DNA from: Bacteroidota bacterium
Lineage (GTDB): Bacteria; Bacteroidota; Ignavibacteria; UBA10030; BY39
Assembly (NCBI GenBank): GCA_030017895.1
Contig: JASEGV010000020.1
Coordinates: forward strand, 1 to 41,802
DNA: 41,802 bases
Direction: 5' to 3'
The position numbers and the translations under genes are program-made. The notes beneath the pieces were generated by a model. That model was not told the DNA's origin, did no database searches, and was given only the letters and a program-made list of their open reading frames with translations. Numbering within the stretch: the first letter of the stretch is position 1; the number at the start of each line of letters is the position of its first letter. This document shows, piece by piece, positions 34,631-41,802 of this stretch.

Positions 34631-35036
34631 CGGTTTGAGGCTTACCATAGAAGCGAAACAATGGATAGATAAAGCCGAAGCAGATTTCGTAGCTGCGAAT
34701 CGATTAATTAAACATAGAAGAAAACCAAATTATGACCTCGTGTGCTTCTGCTCTCACCAATGCACTGAAAAGTATTTAAAGGGATTTCTCACAGCTGCAA
34801 ATAAAAGATTCGAATATAAACATCAATTAGAAAAACTAATTCTGCCTATTTGCATAGAAGTCAATTCATCCTTCGAATTCATTCGAGAGTTATTGCGTAG
34901 ACTTGATGCATATAGTGTTGATTTTCGATACCCTGGCCACAGTGCTGACCGGAAAGAGGCACTACTTGCAATAAAAACTGCACGCACTGTGAGGGAATTT
35001 GTTAGGGAGAAGCTTCCCCTCGAGAAATCAAAATGA
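34623..35036 (+). CDS. HEPN-domain protein, first of two
   Basis: Start set at ATG 34623, overlapping the MNT stop by eight bases; a GTG at 34614 would lengthen it by three residues. The product of about 137 residues shows the HEPN pattern WIDKAEADFVAANRLI, CFCSHQCTEKYLKGFLTAAN and VREFVREKLP. In the position where the second copy has RTHSL it reads YKHQL; an Rx4H (RFEYKH) lies just there. HEPN proteins are often RNases or the toxic half of a two-gene module with MNT. Confidence 0.85.
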   Translation: MGNGLRLTIEAKQWIDKAEADFVAANRLIKHRRKPNYDLVCFCSHQCTEKYLKGFLTAANKRFEYKHQLEKLILPICIEVNSSFEFIRELLRRLDAYSVDFRYPGHSADRKEALLAIKTARTVREFVREKLPLEKSK

Positions 35037-35067
35037 AAAGAGCGGCGGTAAATAACTTACATGTATT

Positions 35068-35397
35068 ATGAAATGCAATAATCACATAACGATGAAAGAA
35101 ATCCGCTCCATTGCGAAGCGCATTGCTGAAAAGTTTGATGTGCAAAAGATTATTCTCTTTGGCTCGTACGCAAAAGGAAAAGCTGATGAAAATAGCGATG
35201 TGGATTTGCTTGTCGTGATGGACACTAAGAAGCGCCCAATCCAGCAGCGATATGAGATTTATAAATCGCTCACGCCGATTCATTTCGCTTTAGATATTAT
35301 TGTGCGAACCGAAGATGATTTGAAGCAACGCATTCCTAAAGGCGATTGGTTCCTAAAAGAAGCGTACGAAAATGGAAAGGTCCTTTATGCGCGGTGA
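35068..35397 (+). CDS. Minimal nucleotidyltransferase (MNT), second of two
   Basis: A 109-residue paralogue of the gene at 34304. It keeps the GSx10DxD signature (LFGSYAKGKADENSDVDLLVV) and shares the N-terminal NNHITMKEIRxIAKRIAEKF with the first copy, including 29 identical bases. The C-terminal half has diverged (GDWFLKEAYENGKVLYAR). It is followed, with overlap, by its own HEPN gene. Confidence 0.88.
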   Translation: MKCNNHITMKEIRSIAKRIAEKFDVQKIILFGSYAKGKADENSDVDLLVVMDTKKRPIQQRYEIYKSLTPIHFALDIIVRTEDDLKQRIPKGDWFLKEAYENGKVLYAR

Positions 35398-35794
35398 TCC
35401 GTGGAAAGAATGGATACGAAAAGCTGAAGGTGATTATCGAATGGCGATACTGGCAATGAGCGCAAACAATCCAGGACTCTATGACGGAGTTTGCTATCAT
35501 GCTCAGCAGTGTGTAGAGAAGTACTTGAAGGCTTTCTGCGTATATCATGGGAAGAACTATAAACGGACTCATTCATTGATTCCCTTGTTGGAAGATTGCC
35601 TCGAAATCGACCCAACATTTGAGTTCATTAGAACACCGTGTGATGACATTACAGGAATCGATCAGTTCCGATACCCATCTGATTTTGCAAACAAGGATGA
35701 TGCAATGCTCGCTTTAAAAAGTGCAAAAATCATTCGAAAGTTTATCCGTGAAAAACTTGGTTTGGCAAAACGATGGGTGGAGAAGCGGAGATGA
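35387..35794 (+). CDS. HEPN-domain protein, second of two
   Basis: ATG 35387 is chosen because GGAAAGG (35374-35380) stands six bases before it; an ATG at 35372 would include that site in the gene. The product has about 135 residues. HEPN landmarks: WIRKAEGDYRMAILAM, GVCYHAQQCVEKYLKAFCVYHG, KRTHSLIPLLEDC and ALKSAKIIRKFIREKLG. The RTHSL motif is typical of the HEPN family (PF05168-like), whereas the first copy has changed there. The gene overlaps the MNT stop by 11 bases. Confidence 0.87.
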   Translation: MRGDPWKEWIRKAEGDYRMAILAMSANNPGLYDGVCYHAQQCVEKYLKAFCVYHGKNYKRTHSLIPLLEDCLEIDPTFEFIRTPCDDITGIDQFRYPSDFANKDDAMLALKSAKIIRKFIREKLGLAKRWVEKRR

Positions 35795-35819
35795 GAAAGA
35801 AAAATTTAAAACTTAACAA

Positions 35820-36968
35820 ATGACAGATCGTCAAAATTACAAACAGATCATAGAATCAATATTTGGTGTCCACACTGAATCCTTCAATCCTGGAAGTAGT
35901 TTAACCAATAATGTCATTGGTGCCCTCAATAATGGGGACTATAAAAAGTTTTCTAACGCCTTTACTGAACGTCTCAAGCGGCTGAATCAAATTTACTCTG
36001 CTCAAGATAAAGATAGAAAAAATCTCTTGGTACAAGTAAATGCAATAGCGACAAATACCTGGGAAGGCGCTTATTCAGAACTTGTGGCGTTTGACTTCTT
36101 AAACAGAGACAAAAAGTATACGCCAGACCCAATTTCCCTCAACAAGGACATTGATCCGAATCGAACATTTGCTGTGGAGCTTGGTCAAACGGGCTCGGCG
36201 AACTTAGACGGATGGTTCTCAGAATATGATGTTTATTTCGATGTGAAATCACTTAAAGATAATGTGAGGGAAATGCTGCTTGGCATTTGTAACGAAATAC
36301 GGAAGCAATTAAAGCGAGATGATATTGCGATAATACCAGATTACCCTCTTACGTTGTCTTATAGAAATATTCAGGATAAAAGAGACTTACTACTAAAGGA
36401 ATTTGAAACAAAGATCGATCAGGTTAAAAAGACCCCTTTCATTCAAAGCCAAGTGATTAATAATCTGAAATACCGGATCGTATGGGGGAAAGGAATTGCC
36501 GTAACCATGCAAGTCCACAATATGCACCAACTTGCAGAACAATATCATCGCATTGTATTCCTTCATGCTAAAAAGTTTGTGAAGGGTAGGCCATTCTTCT
36601 TAGTATTTGTCGTATTCCCATGGTTTAATGGTATCATTACCGATTTCCTTGATAGCAATAAGAAGTTTTATAGAGCTTTCGCACGTAGGGTATTTTGTCA
36701 ATACATTAGCACAAAAACATTGTTTAAAGAACTATGCCCCAACTTTTCTGGTAATCAGACAATTTTCGACTTGACTAAGAAACTATCTGGTCTAATATTC
36801 TTGGAAGACAAGTGTATTGAAGAACGAGAGAACGAAAGTGAAAATGTGAGTTCTTTTATTTACTTGAATCCAAACGCAGATAACAAGATCACCGCTTCCG
36901 TTTTCGCTGAATATATTCGAAGATTGACTAGGTCAGACTTTGATGATTTTATTTATGATAATTACTAA
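35820..36968 (+). CDS. Candidate PD-(D/E)xK nuclease of unknown family
   Basis: A 382-residue cytoplasmic protein with no signal peptide or helix. A Glu in WEGAYSELVAFDF (Glu 87) is followed by SANLDGWFSEYDVYFDVKS. There Asp 130, then Asp 141-Val-Lys 143, give the spacing of a PD-(D/E)xK nuclease core (Asp, about ten residues, then D/E-x-K), and a later IVWGKGIAVT strand might continue the fold. I do not recognise the family. The gene stands 25 bases after the second HEPN gene and 30 bases before a TPR lipoprotein, without a methyltransferase, so it is not a normal restriction pair. It could be a defence or repair nuclease; confidence in the fold is moderate. Confidence 0.5.
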   Translation: MTDRQNYKQIIESIFGVHTESFNPGSSLTNNVIGALNNGDYKKFSNAFTERLKRLNQIYSAQDKDRKNLLVQVNAIATNTWEGAYSELVAFDFLNRDKKYTPDPISLNKDIDPNRTFAVELGQTGSANLDGWFSEYDVYFDVKSLKDNVREMLLGICNEIRKQLKRDDIAIIPDYPLTLSYRNIQDKRDLLLKEFETKIDQVKKTPFIQSQVINNLKYRIVWGKGIAVTMQVHNMHQLAEQYHRIVFLHAKKFVKGRPFFLVFVVFPWFNGIITDFLDSNKKFYRAFARRVFCQYISTKTLFKELCPNFSGNQTIFDLTKKLSGLIFLEDKCIEERENESENVSSFIYLNPNADNKITASVFAEYIRRLTRSDFDDFIYDNY

Positions 36969-36998
36969 TGGACAATACAAAAATAACCACTCAATTTT

Positions 36999-38138
36999 AT
37001 GAAAAAAATCCTGATTTCTATCTTGAGAAATAAAACTGAAATTCTAAATAATAGTATTGTTATTGCTTATTGTTTTCTTCTTTTTATTGCTCTGTATTCT
37101 TGCTCGCATAAGACCGATTTTACAAATCCCAGCAAGGTACTTGAGCGGTATCTTGAATTGAAGAATTCCAATAACTTTGATGTCCAATATGACCTGATAT
37201 CGTCTAAGTCGCGAGAAATTGTAAATAAAGATGAGTTTGTAAGATTTTATGGTAGGGATAGTGCTGGATTAAGCAAAAATATCGAGGTCAAGTCGATGGT
37301 TGAACTTGAGGTTGATAAAAATTATCCTAATTACAAAAGATTCAAAGTCGAGGGAATGGTAATATCAGAGACTGACACTGGAGAGGTTCGTTATTATTAT
37401 ACCCTGATAAACGAAGATAATAATTGGAAAGTTATCTGGACACGAACTCTTGAAGATTTGTCTAAGAGGCAATATGAAAAAGGATTATATAATGAAGCAA
37501 TAAAATTAAGTGAAAAAATCCTTGAGGTCGATCCATTTTCCTCTAAGGCATATTCTCGTAAAGCTTGGTGTTTTGAACGGGATAACTCCTTACCAACTTC
37601 TGAACGGAACTCCAAAGTTTTGGAAAATGCTAAGAAAGCCTTGGCTTTGGAGCCTGATATAGCCCAACATTACAATACTTTAGCAATGTATTATGGTATC
37701 GTTTTGATCCCTGAGTTAGAAATTGAAAATCTTCAAAAAGCAGTTGTATACTCTCTTGATGAAAAAGGAAAATCAACGTACTATAGCAATATAGCTTCAA
37801 CTTATTCTGGTTGGAATAAATTGGACAGCGCTTATTTGTATATTAACAAAGCGATCGCATTAGATTCAAATAGCACTTTCTCGTGGATGCGAAAAGGAAG
37901 CATTTTATTAAAACAGAATTTAAGAAATGACGCACAAATAGCATTTGAAAGGGCCTTAAATTTACCTGAGATGGAAACTGCACTACAGTCCCACTTATAC
38001 TTCTTTTACGCCTTATTATCAAATTCTCAAAACAAGTTTAAGGTTGCTCACATGTATATTTTAAAAGCACTTGAAATGGATCCAAACAATTTTACATATC
38101 AACAACTTTACAAAAAGATTAAGTCAAAATTAAACTAA
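36999..38138 (+). CDS. Lipoprotein with NTF2-like and TPR regions
   Basis: The 379-residue protein has a 25-residue basic start, then a hydrophobic segment and the lipobox ALYSC (Cys about 35). Residues about 42-150 look like an NTF2/DUF4878-type domain (PSKVLERYLELKNSNNFDVQYDLISS, then YYYTLINEDNNWKVIW). From about 155 on, TPR-like repeats follow: QYEKGLYNEAIKLSEKILEVD, AYSRKAWCFER, AQHYNTLAMYYG, SAYLYINKAIALD and AHMYILKALEMDPN. The start ATG 36999 gives a long n-region; a later start is possible. I do not know its role. It ends 17 bases before the MqnE-MqnA fusion. Confidence 0.7.
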   Translation: MKKILISILRNKTEILNNSIVIAYCFLLFIALYSCSHKTDFTNPSKVLERYLELKNSNNFDVQYDLISSKSREIVNKDEFVRFYGRDSAGLSKNIEVKSMVELEVDKNYPNYKRFKVEGMVISETDTGEVRYYYTLINEDNNWKVIWTRTLEDLSKRQYEKGLYNEAIKLSEKILEVDPFSSKAYSRKAWCFERDNSLPTSERNSKVLENAKKALALEPDIAQHYNTLAMYYGIVLIPELEIENLQKAVVYSLDEKGKSTYYSNIASTYSGWNKLDSAYLYINKAIALDSNSTFSWMRKGSILLKQNLRNDAQIAFERALNLPEMETALQSHLYFFYALLSNSQNKFKVAHMYILKALEMDPNNFTYQQLYKKIKSKLN

Positions 38139-38155
38139 AATCCTTAAAATTCGCA

Positions 38156-40033
38156 TTGATTAGTTTCAATATATCACCCAACTTTCGCGACAAACAACTC
38201 ATCCCCATTTTCCAAAAACTCCAGCACGGCAACCGCCTCTCGCTTGAAGATGGACTCGTTCTCTTCAAGACGGACGATCTAATATCGCTCGGCAAGATGG
38301 CAAACTTCGTTCAGCAGCAAAAGAGCGGCGATGCTGTGTACTTTGTGCTCAATCAGAAAATTGAGCATACGAATGTTTGTGTTCTCTCGTGCAAGTTCTG
38401 CGACTTTGCAAAAAAGAAGGGCGAGCCTGGTGCCTATGAGATGTCCACAGAAGAAATTTTATCTAAGCTTTCTCCTGAAATTAAAGAAGTCCACATCACT
38501 GGCGGTATGCCGCCCGATTGGCCCTGGGAAAGATACCTCGAGATCATCTCTTCCATTCATAAGAAATTTCCAGAGACTGATGTCAAAGCTTACACTGCTA
38601 TTGAAATAGATTTCTTCCACAAAAAATTCAAAATGTCTGTTGAAGAAGTTCTTCGTCAAATGAAGGAGGCGGGATTAAAGACTATGCCCGGCGGCGGTGC
38701 TGAAGTTTTTTCAGAACGAGTTCGGCGGCTTCTCTTCAATCAAAAAGTCGGAGAAAAAATTTGGCTTGATGTTCATAAAACCGCTCATCGTATGGGAATC
38801 CCAACCAATGCCACAATGCTTTATGGTCATATAGAAACAATTGAAGAGCGTCTCATTCATTTAATAAAACTTCGGGAAGCTCAGGATGAAACCGGTGGAT
38901 TTCTCACGTTTATTCCGCTTACATTTCAACCAGGAGAAACCGGAATTAAACCACTTGATACATATGGTTCTGCAATAGACGATCTTAAGACGATTGCAAT
39001 ATCCAGATTGATGTTAGATAATTTCCCTCATATCAAAGCGTACTGGGTGATGCTCACCGAAGAAGTTGCAGCCGTTGCGCTAAACTTCGGCGCCGATGAC
39101 ATGGATGGGACTGTCGGCGAAGAACACATTGCTCATGACGCAGGCGCATTGAGTCCGATGAAACTCGCAAAAGAGAATTTAATAAAAATCATTAAGGACG
39201 CCGGTAAAATTCCTGTTGAGCGCGATGTGTTTTATAATCCGTTAAAAATTCATGGTGAGAATTTAATTGGAAAAATTCCGTACCTCAATTCAGTTCCAGT
39301 TTATCGCTATCTCGATAGCGAGGATTTTAAAATATTACCCGTAACTCCTCGACGGTTGGGAGTGTTGTTCAAACAAGGAACTGTAGTTGCTGGTCTTGTT
39401 TCTTTGATGGATTATTTTGATCAGGAAGAAAACTTAGACATTATGAATTGGTGTATCGCAGCTCGCGATCAAGTTCAGAGTGTTTTACTTTTTTCTAAAT
39501 ATGAATGGAAGAATTTAGCCGGTAAAACTATAGGCGTTATTGATGATACTTCGACTTCTGTAAAACTTCTGGAAGTTATATTGAAAGAGAAGTATGGAGT
39601 TAGTGCTTCTCTTGAGAGAATGAAGCCAAATGATTATCAAAATTATTCAGCCGTAATATTAATCGGGGATGAGGCTTTAAAAAGTATGAAGTCAGGTATT
39701 CCCGGATTTAATTTTAGATACGATTTAGCAACGGAATGGTTCGTTTGGCAAAAGGTGCCTTTCGTCTTTGCCGTTTTTGCGGTGAGTAAAAGTCTTTCTC
39801 AGGATTCAAAGAATCTAATTCAATACTCGATAAACGAGTCGTTAACAAATGCAATGAACAATTTAGAAGTAATTGGTTCGAATCATGGGAGAACACTTGG
39901 CTATACTTCTAAAGAAACAAAGGAATATCTTGAAGAATTTAATTACGTTCTCGGTGAACGTGAGCGTGAAGCGATTCGAGTGTTTAGAGAGATGGTGGCT
40001 AATCTTGAGCAAACGCCAGTAGGTAGTAAATAG
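38156..40033 (+). CDS. Fusion of aminofutalosine synthase (MqnE) and chorismate dehydratase (MqnA)
   Basis: Residues 1-362 are MqnE: the radical-SAM cluster CVLSCKFC with Cys 75, 79 and 82, then HITGGMPPDWPWE, TAIEIDFF, MPGGGAEVFSERVR and MLYGHIET, and FGADDMDGTVGEE. From about 371 on (IPYLNSVPVYRYL) the protein is MqnA: VSLMDYF, NWCIAARDQVQSVLLFSK and IGVIDDTSTSVKLL, ending near 615. MqnA dehydrates chorismate to 3-enolpyruvyl benzoate and MqnE joins it to S-adenosylmethionine, so the fusion holds successive reactions. The only start compatible with the full N-terminus is TTG 38156, without an obvious ribosome site. It ends in a 7-base repeat. Confidence 0.88.
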   Translation: MISFNISPNFRDKQLIPIFQKLQHGNRLSLEDGLVLFKTDDLISLGKMANFVQQQKSGDAVYFVLNQKIEHTNVCVLSCKFCDFAKKKGEPGAYEMSTEEILSKLSPEIKEVHITGGMPPDWPWERYLEIISSIHKKFPETDVKAYTAIEIDFFHKKFKMSVEEVLRQMKEAGLKTMPGGGAEVFSERVRRLLFNQKVGEKIWLDVHKTAHRMGIPTNATMLYGHIETIEERLIHLIKLREAQDETGGFLTFIPLTFQPGETGIKPLDTYGSAIDDLKTIAISRLMLDNFPHIKAYWVMLTEEVAAVALNFGADDMDGTVGEEHIAHDAGALSPMKLAKENLIKIIKDAGKIPVERDVFYNPLKIHGENLIGKIPYLNSVPVYRYLDSEDFKILPVTPRRLGVLFKQGTVVAGLVSLMDYFDQEENLDIMNWCIAARDQVQSVLLFSKYEWKNLAGKTIGVIDDTSTSVKLLEVILKEKYGVSASLERMKPNDYQNYSAVILIGDEALKSMKSGIPGFNFRYDLATEWFVWQKVPFVFAVFAVSKSLSQDSKNLIQYSINESLTNAMNNLEVIGSNHGRTLGYTSKETKEYLEEFNYVLGEREREAIRVFREMVANLEQTPVGSK

Positions 40034-40042
40034 TAAGTAGTA
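40019..40042 (+). repeat. 7-base-period array at the MqnE-MqnA / MqnC junction
   Basis: Three complete units GTAGGTA, GTAAATA, GTAAGTA (40019-40039) and a partial one make a GTARRTA array. It encodes the last residues and the TAG stop (40031-40033) of the fusion gene and runs up to the ATG of mqnC at 40042. Confidence 0.6.
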
Positions 40043-41115
40043 TGTTAAAGAATATATCTCATAAAATACAAAACAACGAACGGATAACATCCGAGGAAGG
40101 TTTGGAACTTCTTCAAAAAGCTCCACTTCTGGATCTCGGAGAGTTGGCTTCAGCGGTGCGTTTTCGGAAAAACCCAAAACCTCAGGTTACGTTTGTTGTG
40201 GATACTAATCCAAACTACACTAACATATGCACAGTCGATTGTATTTTCTGCGCCTTTTATCGCCATCCGGGAGAAGAAGGCGAGTACACATTATCTATAG
40301 ACCACCTCATTCAGCAGTTCAAGGAATCTGCGGAGAAGGGTGTAACTACCGTTCTATTGCAAGGTGGGGTGAATCCGAAGCTTCCGTTTGATTATTATCT
40401 TGAGCTTGTTCGTCGGACAAAAAGAGAAGTTCCACAAATTTATCCACACTTTTTTTCTGTCTCTGAAATTGTAGGAATGTCGGAAGTGTCAGATTTACCG
40501 ACAAGTGAGGTACTTAAACAGTTGTGGGATGCGGGAATGCGTTCACTTCCCGGTGGAGGTGCAGAAATTTTATCCGATAGAGTTAAAAAGAAAATCTCAA
40601 ATAAAAAAGAAACCGCCGACCAGTGGATTGATGTAATGCGGCAAGCACATAAAATCGGATATAAGTCAACGGCGACAATGATGTACGGACATATCGAAAC
40701 GGATGAGGAAATTATTGAACACTTAGAAAGAGTCCGCTCGCTTCAGGATGAAATAAGTGGGTTTACTGCATTTATACCTTGGTCGTTCAAACCGGGGAAT
40801 ACACCGCTTGAAAAAATTATTCCACACTATGCGTCTCCAACTCGGTATCTTCAAGTACTTGCTTTGTCGAGAATTTACTTAGATAATTTTCCGCACATAC
40901 AATCTTCCTGGTTTTCGGAAGGGAAAAAGATCGGTCAGATTTCACTTCACTTCGGTGCGGATGATTTTGGCGGGACGCTGTTAGAAGAAAACGTACACGC
41001 TGCTGCAAACTTTGTGAACAAATCCAACACTGAAGAAGTTGTTGATATTATCCGGCAAGCGGGGTTTATTCCAGCACAGCGGACGACGCTGTATGAGATT
41101 GTGAAAATATATTGA
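40042..41115 (+). CDS. mqnC: Cyclic dehypoxanthinyl futalosine synthase (MqnC)
   Basis: This radical-SAM enzyme closes the ring in the futalosine pathway. The 357-residue protein shows the cluster CTVDCIFC with Cys 63, 67 and 70, preceded by DTNPNYTNI, followed by YRHPGEEGEYTLS, VLLQGGVNPKLPF, PHFFSVSEIVGMS, GMRSLPGGGAEILSDRV, MMYGHIETDEE and SGFTAFIPWSFKPGNTPL, ending with HFGADDFGGTLLEENVHAAAN. The paralogous MqnE has MPGGGAE and the two can be told apart by 'CAFYRHPG' here and 'CDFAKKKG' there. It starts eight bases after the fusion's stop. Confidence 0.94.
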   Translation: MLKNISHKIQNNERITSEEGLELLQKAPLLDLGELASAVRFRKNPKPQVTFVVDTNPNYTNICTVDCIFCAFYRHPGEEGEYTLSIDHLIQQFKESAEKGVTTVLLQGGVNPKLPFDYYLELVRRTKREVPQIYPHFFSVSEIVGMSEVSDLPTSEVLKQLWDAGMRSLPGGGAEILSDRVKKKISNKKETADQWIDVMRQAHKIGYKSTATMMYGHIETDEEIIEHLERVRSLQDEISGFTAFIPWSFKPGNTPLEKIIPHYASPTRYLQVLALSRIYLDNFPHIQSSWFSEGKKIGQISLHFGADDFGGTLLEENVHAAANFVNKSNTEEVVDIIRQAGFIPAQRTTLYEIVKIY

Positions 41116-41126
41116 GGAGTGAAAAG

Positions 41127-41802
41127 GTGAAGAAGCTACATATATTAGTCATAATATTAATAATTCAATTCTATACTTGTTATTGTCAAGAAAATACCAA
41201 TATAACATTAAGCAAATTAATATCTCCATTATCGGCCCAGGCACTTCTTGATTCTGGGAAAGGCGTTTTTATTGATGTCAGTTCTTATCAAGATTATTTA
41301 GAGTCGCATGCTAAAGGGGCGACGTCATTTTCTATATCACGCATAGAAGAATTTCCTAAAACGTATCCTGACACGAACCAGAATTATATCCTAATAGGTA
41401 AAAACGTTTTGGAAGCATTAAATTGTTTAACAAAATGGGGGTATAAAAATATTTACGTTATTAGCAGGAATGATAAATTTGATAACGATTATAATACAAC
41501 AGAATTTTGGGAAAAAGAAGGTGTCCCAATCGAACGCTGGAATAACACAATAGTTGGAGGAGACACATTTTATGTTTCTGGACTTGAAATATCACGACTG
41601 AACAAAGGAATACCTATTAGAATCGCAAGTTTTACCCAGCCAACTATACGAATGTTAGAAATGTACAGAAATATTCTCGAAACTCATTTTGACGATAGAG
41701 ATGATGAGAAGATTGATCTATTTAAAGAAATAAGCGGTGTTTCTTATGGGCAGTTCCAAAAATTCAAATATAAGTTTAGTGTTATAGATTTTATCGTCGT
41801 GT
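41127..41802 (+). CDS. Secreted rhodanese-like protein, active-site Cys absent (5' part only)
   Basis: GTG 41127 has GAGGAG (41114-41119) seven bases upstream and the frame stays open to the window edge, giving at least 225 residues. A signal-like start (HILVIILIIQFYTCYC) is followed by a rhodanese-like domain: LSAQALLDSGKGVFIDVSSYQDYLESHAKGATSFS, then NYILIGKNVLEALNCLTKWGYKNIYVI. In active rhodaneses the loop after the central strand is CxxGxR; here it reads ILIGKN, so the catalytic Cys is replaced by Ile. The C-terminal part beyond about 160 is not recognised. It follows mqnC after 11 bases. Confidence 0.7.
   Translation, partial: MKKLHILVIILIIQFYTCYCQENTNITLSKLISPLSAQALLDSGKGVFIDVSSYQDYLESHAKGATSFSISRIEEFPKTYPDTNQNYILIGKNVLEALNCLTKWGYKNIYVISRNDKFDNDYNTTEFWEKEGVPIERWNNTIVGGDTFYVSGLEISRLNKGIPIRIASFTQPTIRMLEMYRNILETHFDDRDDEKIDLFKEISGVSYGQFQKFKYKFSVIDFIVV

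Noticed and set aside
34304-36968. Restriction-modification island
   Set aside because: No methyltransferase or specificity gene is present; the nuclease-like gene stands alone with MNT-HEPN modules.
4513-40042. CRISPR array
   Set aside because: The arrays have units of 7-8 bases without spacers and no cas genes are near, so they are simple short-period repeats.

Overview
The window reads as AT-rich chromosome from an anaerobic or microaerophilic bacterium of the Fibrobacterota–Chlorobiota–Bacteroidota group. An Ignavibacteria/Chlorobiota-like lineage fits best. The reasons are a DUF4296-like lipoprotein, a TonB receptor with an N-terminal carboxypeptidase-regulatory-like domain, weak or absent Shine-Dalgarno sites at most genes, a complete set of late futalosine-pathway menaquinone genes, and a paired 2-hydroxyacyl-CoA-dehydratase-type activase/reductase. 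The taxonomic placement is an inference. There are no rRNA genes, tRNA genes, CRISPR arrays or transposases that I could recognise. Except for the first two genes (minus strand), every supported gene is on the plus strand.

Layout. Positions 1-2560: a broken small membrane ORF, a lipoprotein and glutamine synthetase (both minus), then a poorly explained 550-base stretch. 2560-8120: two large double-cubane/activase-type proteins separated by a frameshifted S23 (four-helix-bundle) pseudogene. 8201-15846: an outer-membrane-type protein, prmC, dtd, an alkaline-phosphatase-superfamily protein, comEC, an RlmI-like rRNA methyltransferase and another envelope protein. 15933-20733: a TauE/SafE transporter, a protein made of five tandem Myb/SANT-like units, a TPR protein, and an XPB helicase followed by a Bax1 (DUF790) nuclease, which together form an archaeal-style repair pair. 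20792-23547: lipoprotein plus TonB receptor. 23679-30404: a TatD/radical-SAM fusion, a HEAT-repeat/cyclophilin fusion, the methylmalonyl-CoA mutase catalytic subunit and guaA. 30432-41115: a menaquinone locus, with an ORF6N gene coupled to UbiA (MqnP-like), UbiX and UbiD (MqnL-like), then a 4-kb accessory island (two tandem MNT-HEPN modules, a PD-(D/E)xK-like nuclease, a TPR lipoprotein), then an MqnE-MqnA fusion and MqnC. The window ends inside a secreted, catalytically dead rhodanese-like protein.

How the genes work together. MqnA makes the 3-enolpyruvyl-benzoate precursor, MqnE and MqnC build cyclic dehypoxanthine futalosine, and the UbiA/UbiX/UbiD trio prenylates and decarboxylates the naphthoate. 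Only the nucleosidase/deaminase step (MqnB or equivalent) and the final methylation are missing here. ATGA overlaps couple ORF6N-UbiA-UbiX-UbiD.

The most original signal is non-coding. At many gene boundaries, and inside two coding sequences, there are degenerate tandem arrays with a 7- or 8-base period. Three lie next to a small GC-rich palindrome of the type (T/C)CCRYC-loop-GGCGG(A/G), with the array on its 3' side, clearly in two cases and weakly in the third. These arrays supply start or stop codons and stretches of protein, which suggests a short repeat family that shapes gene ends.
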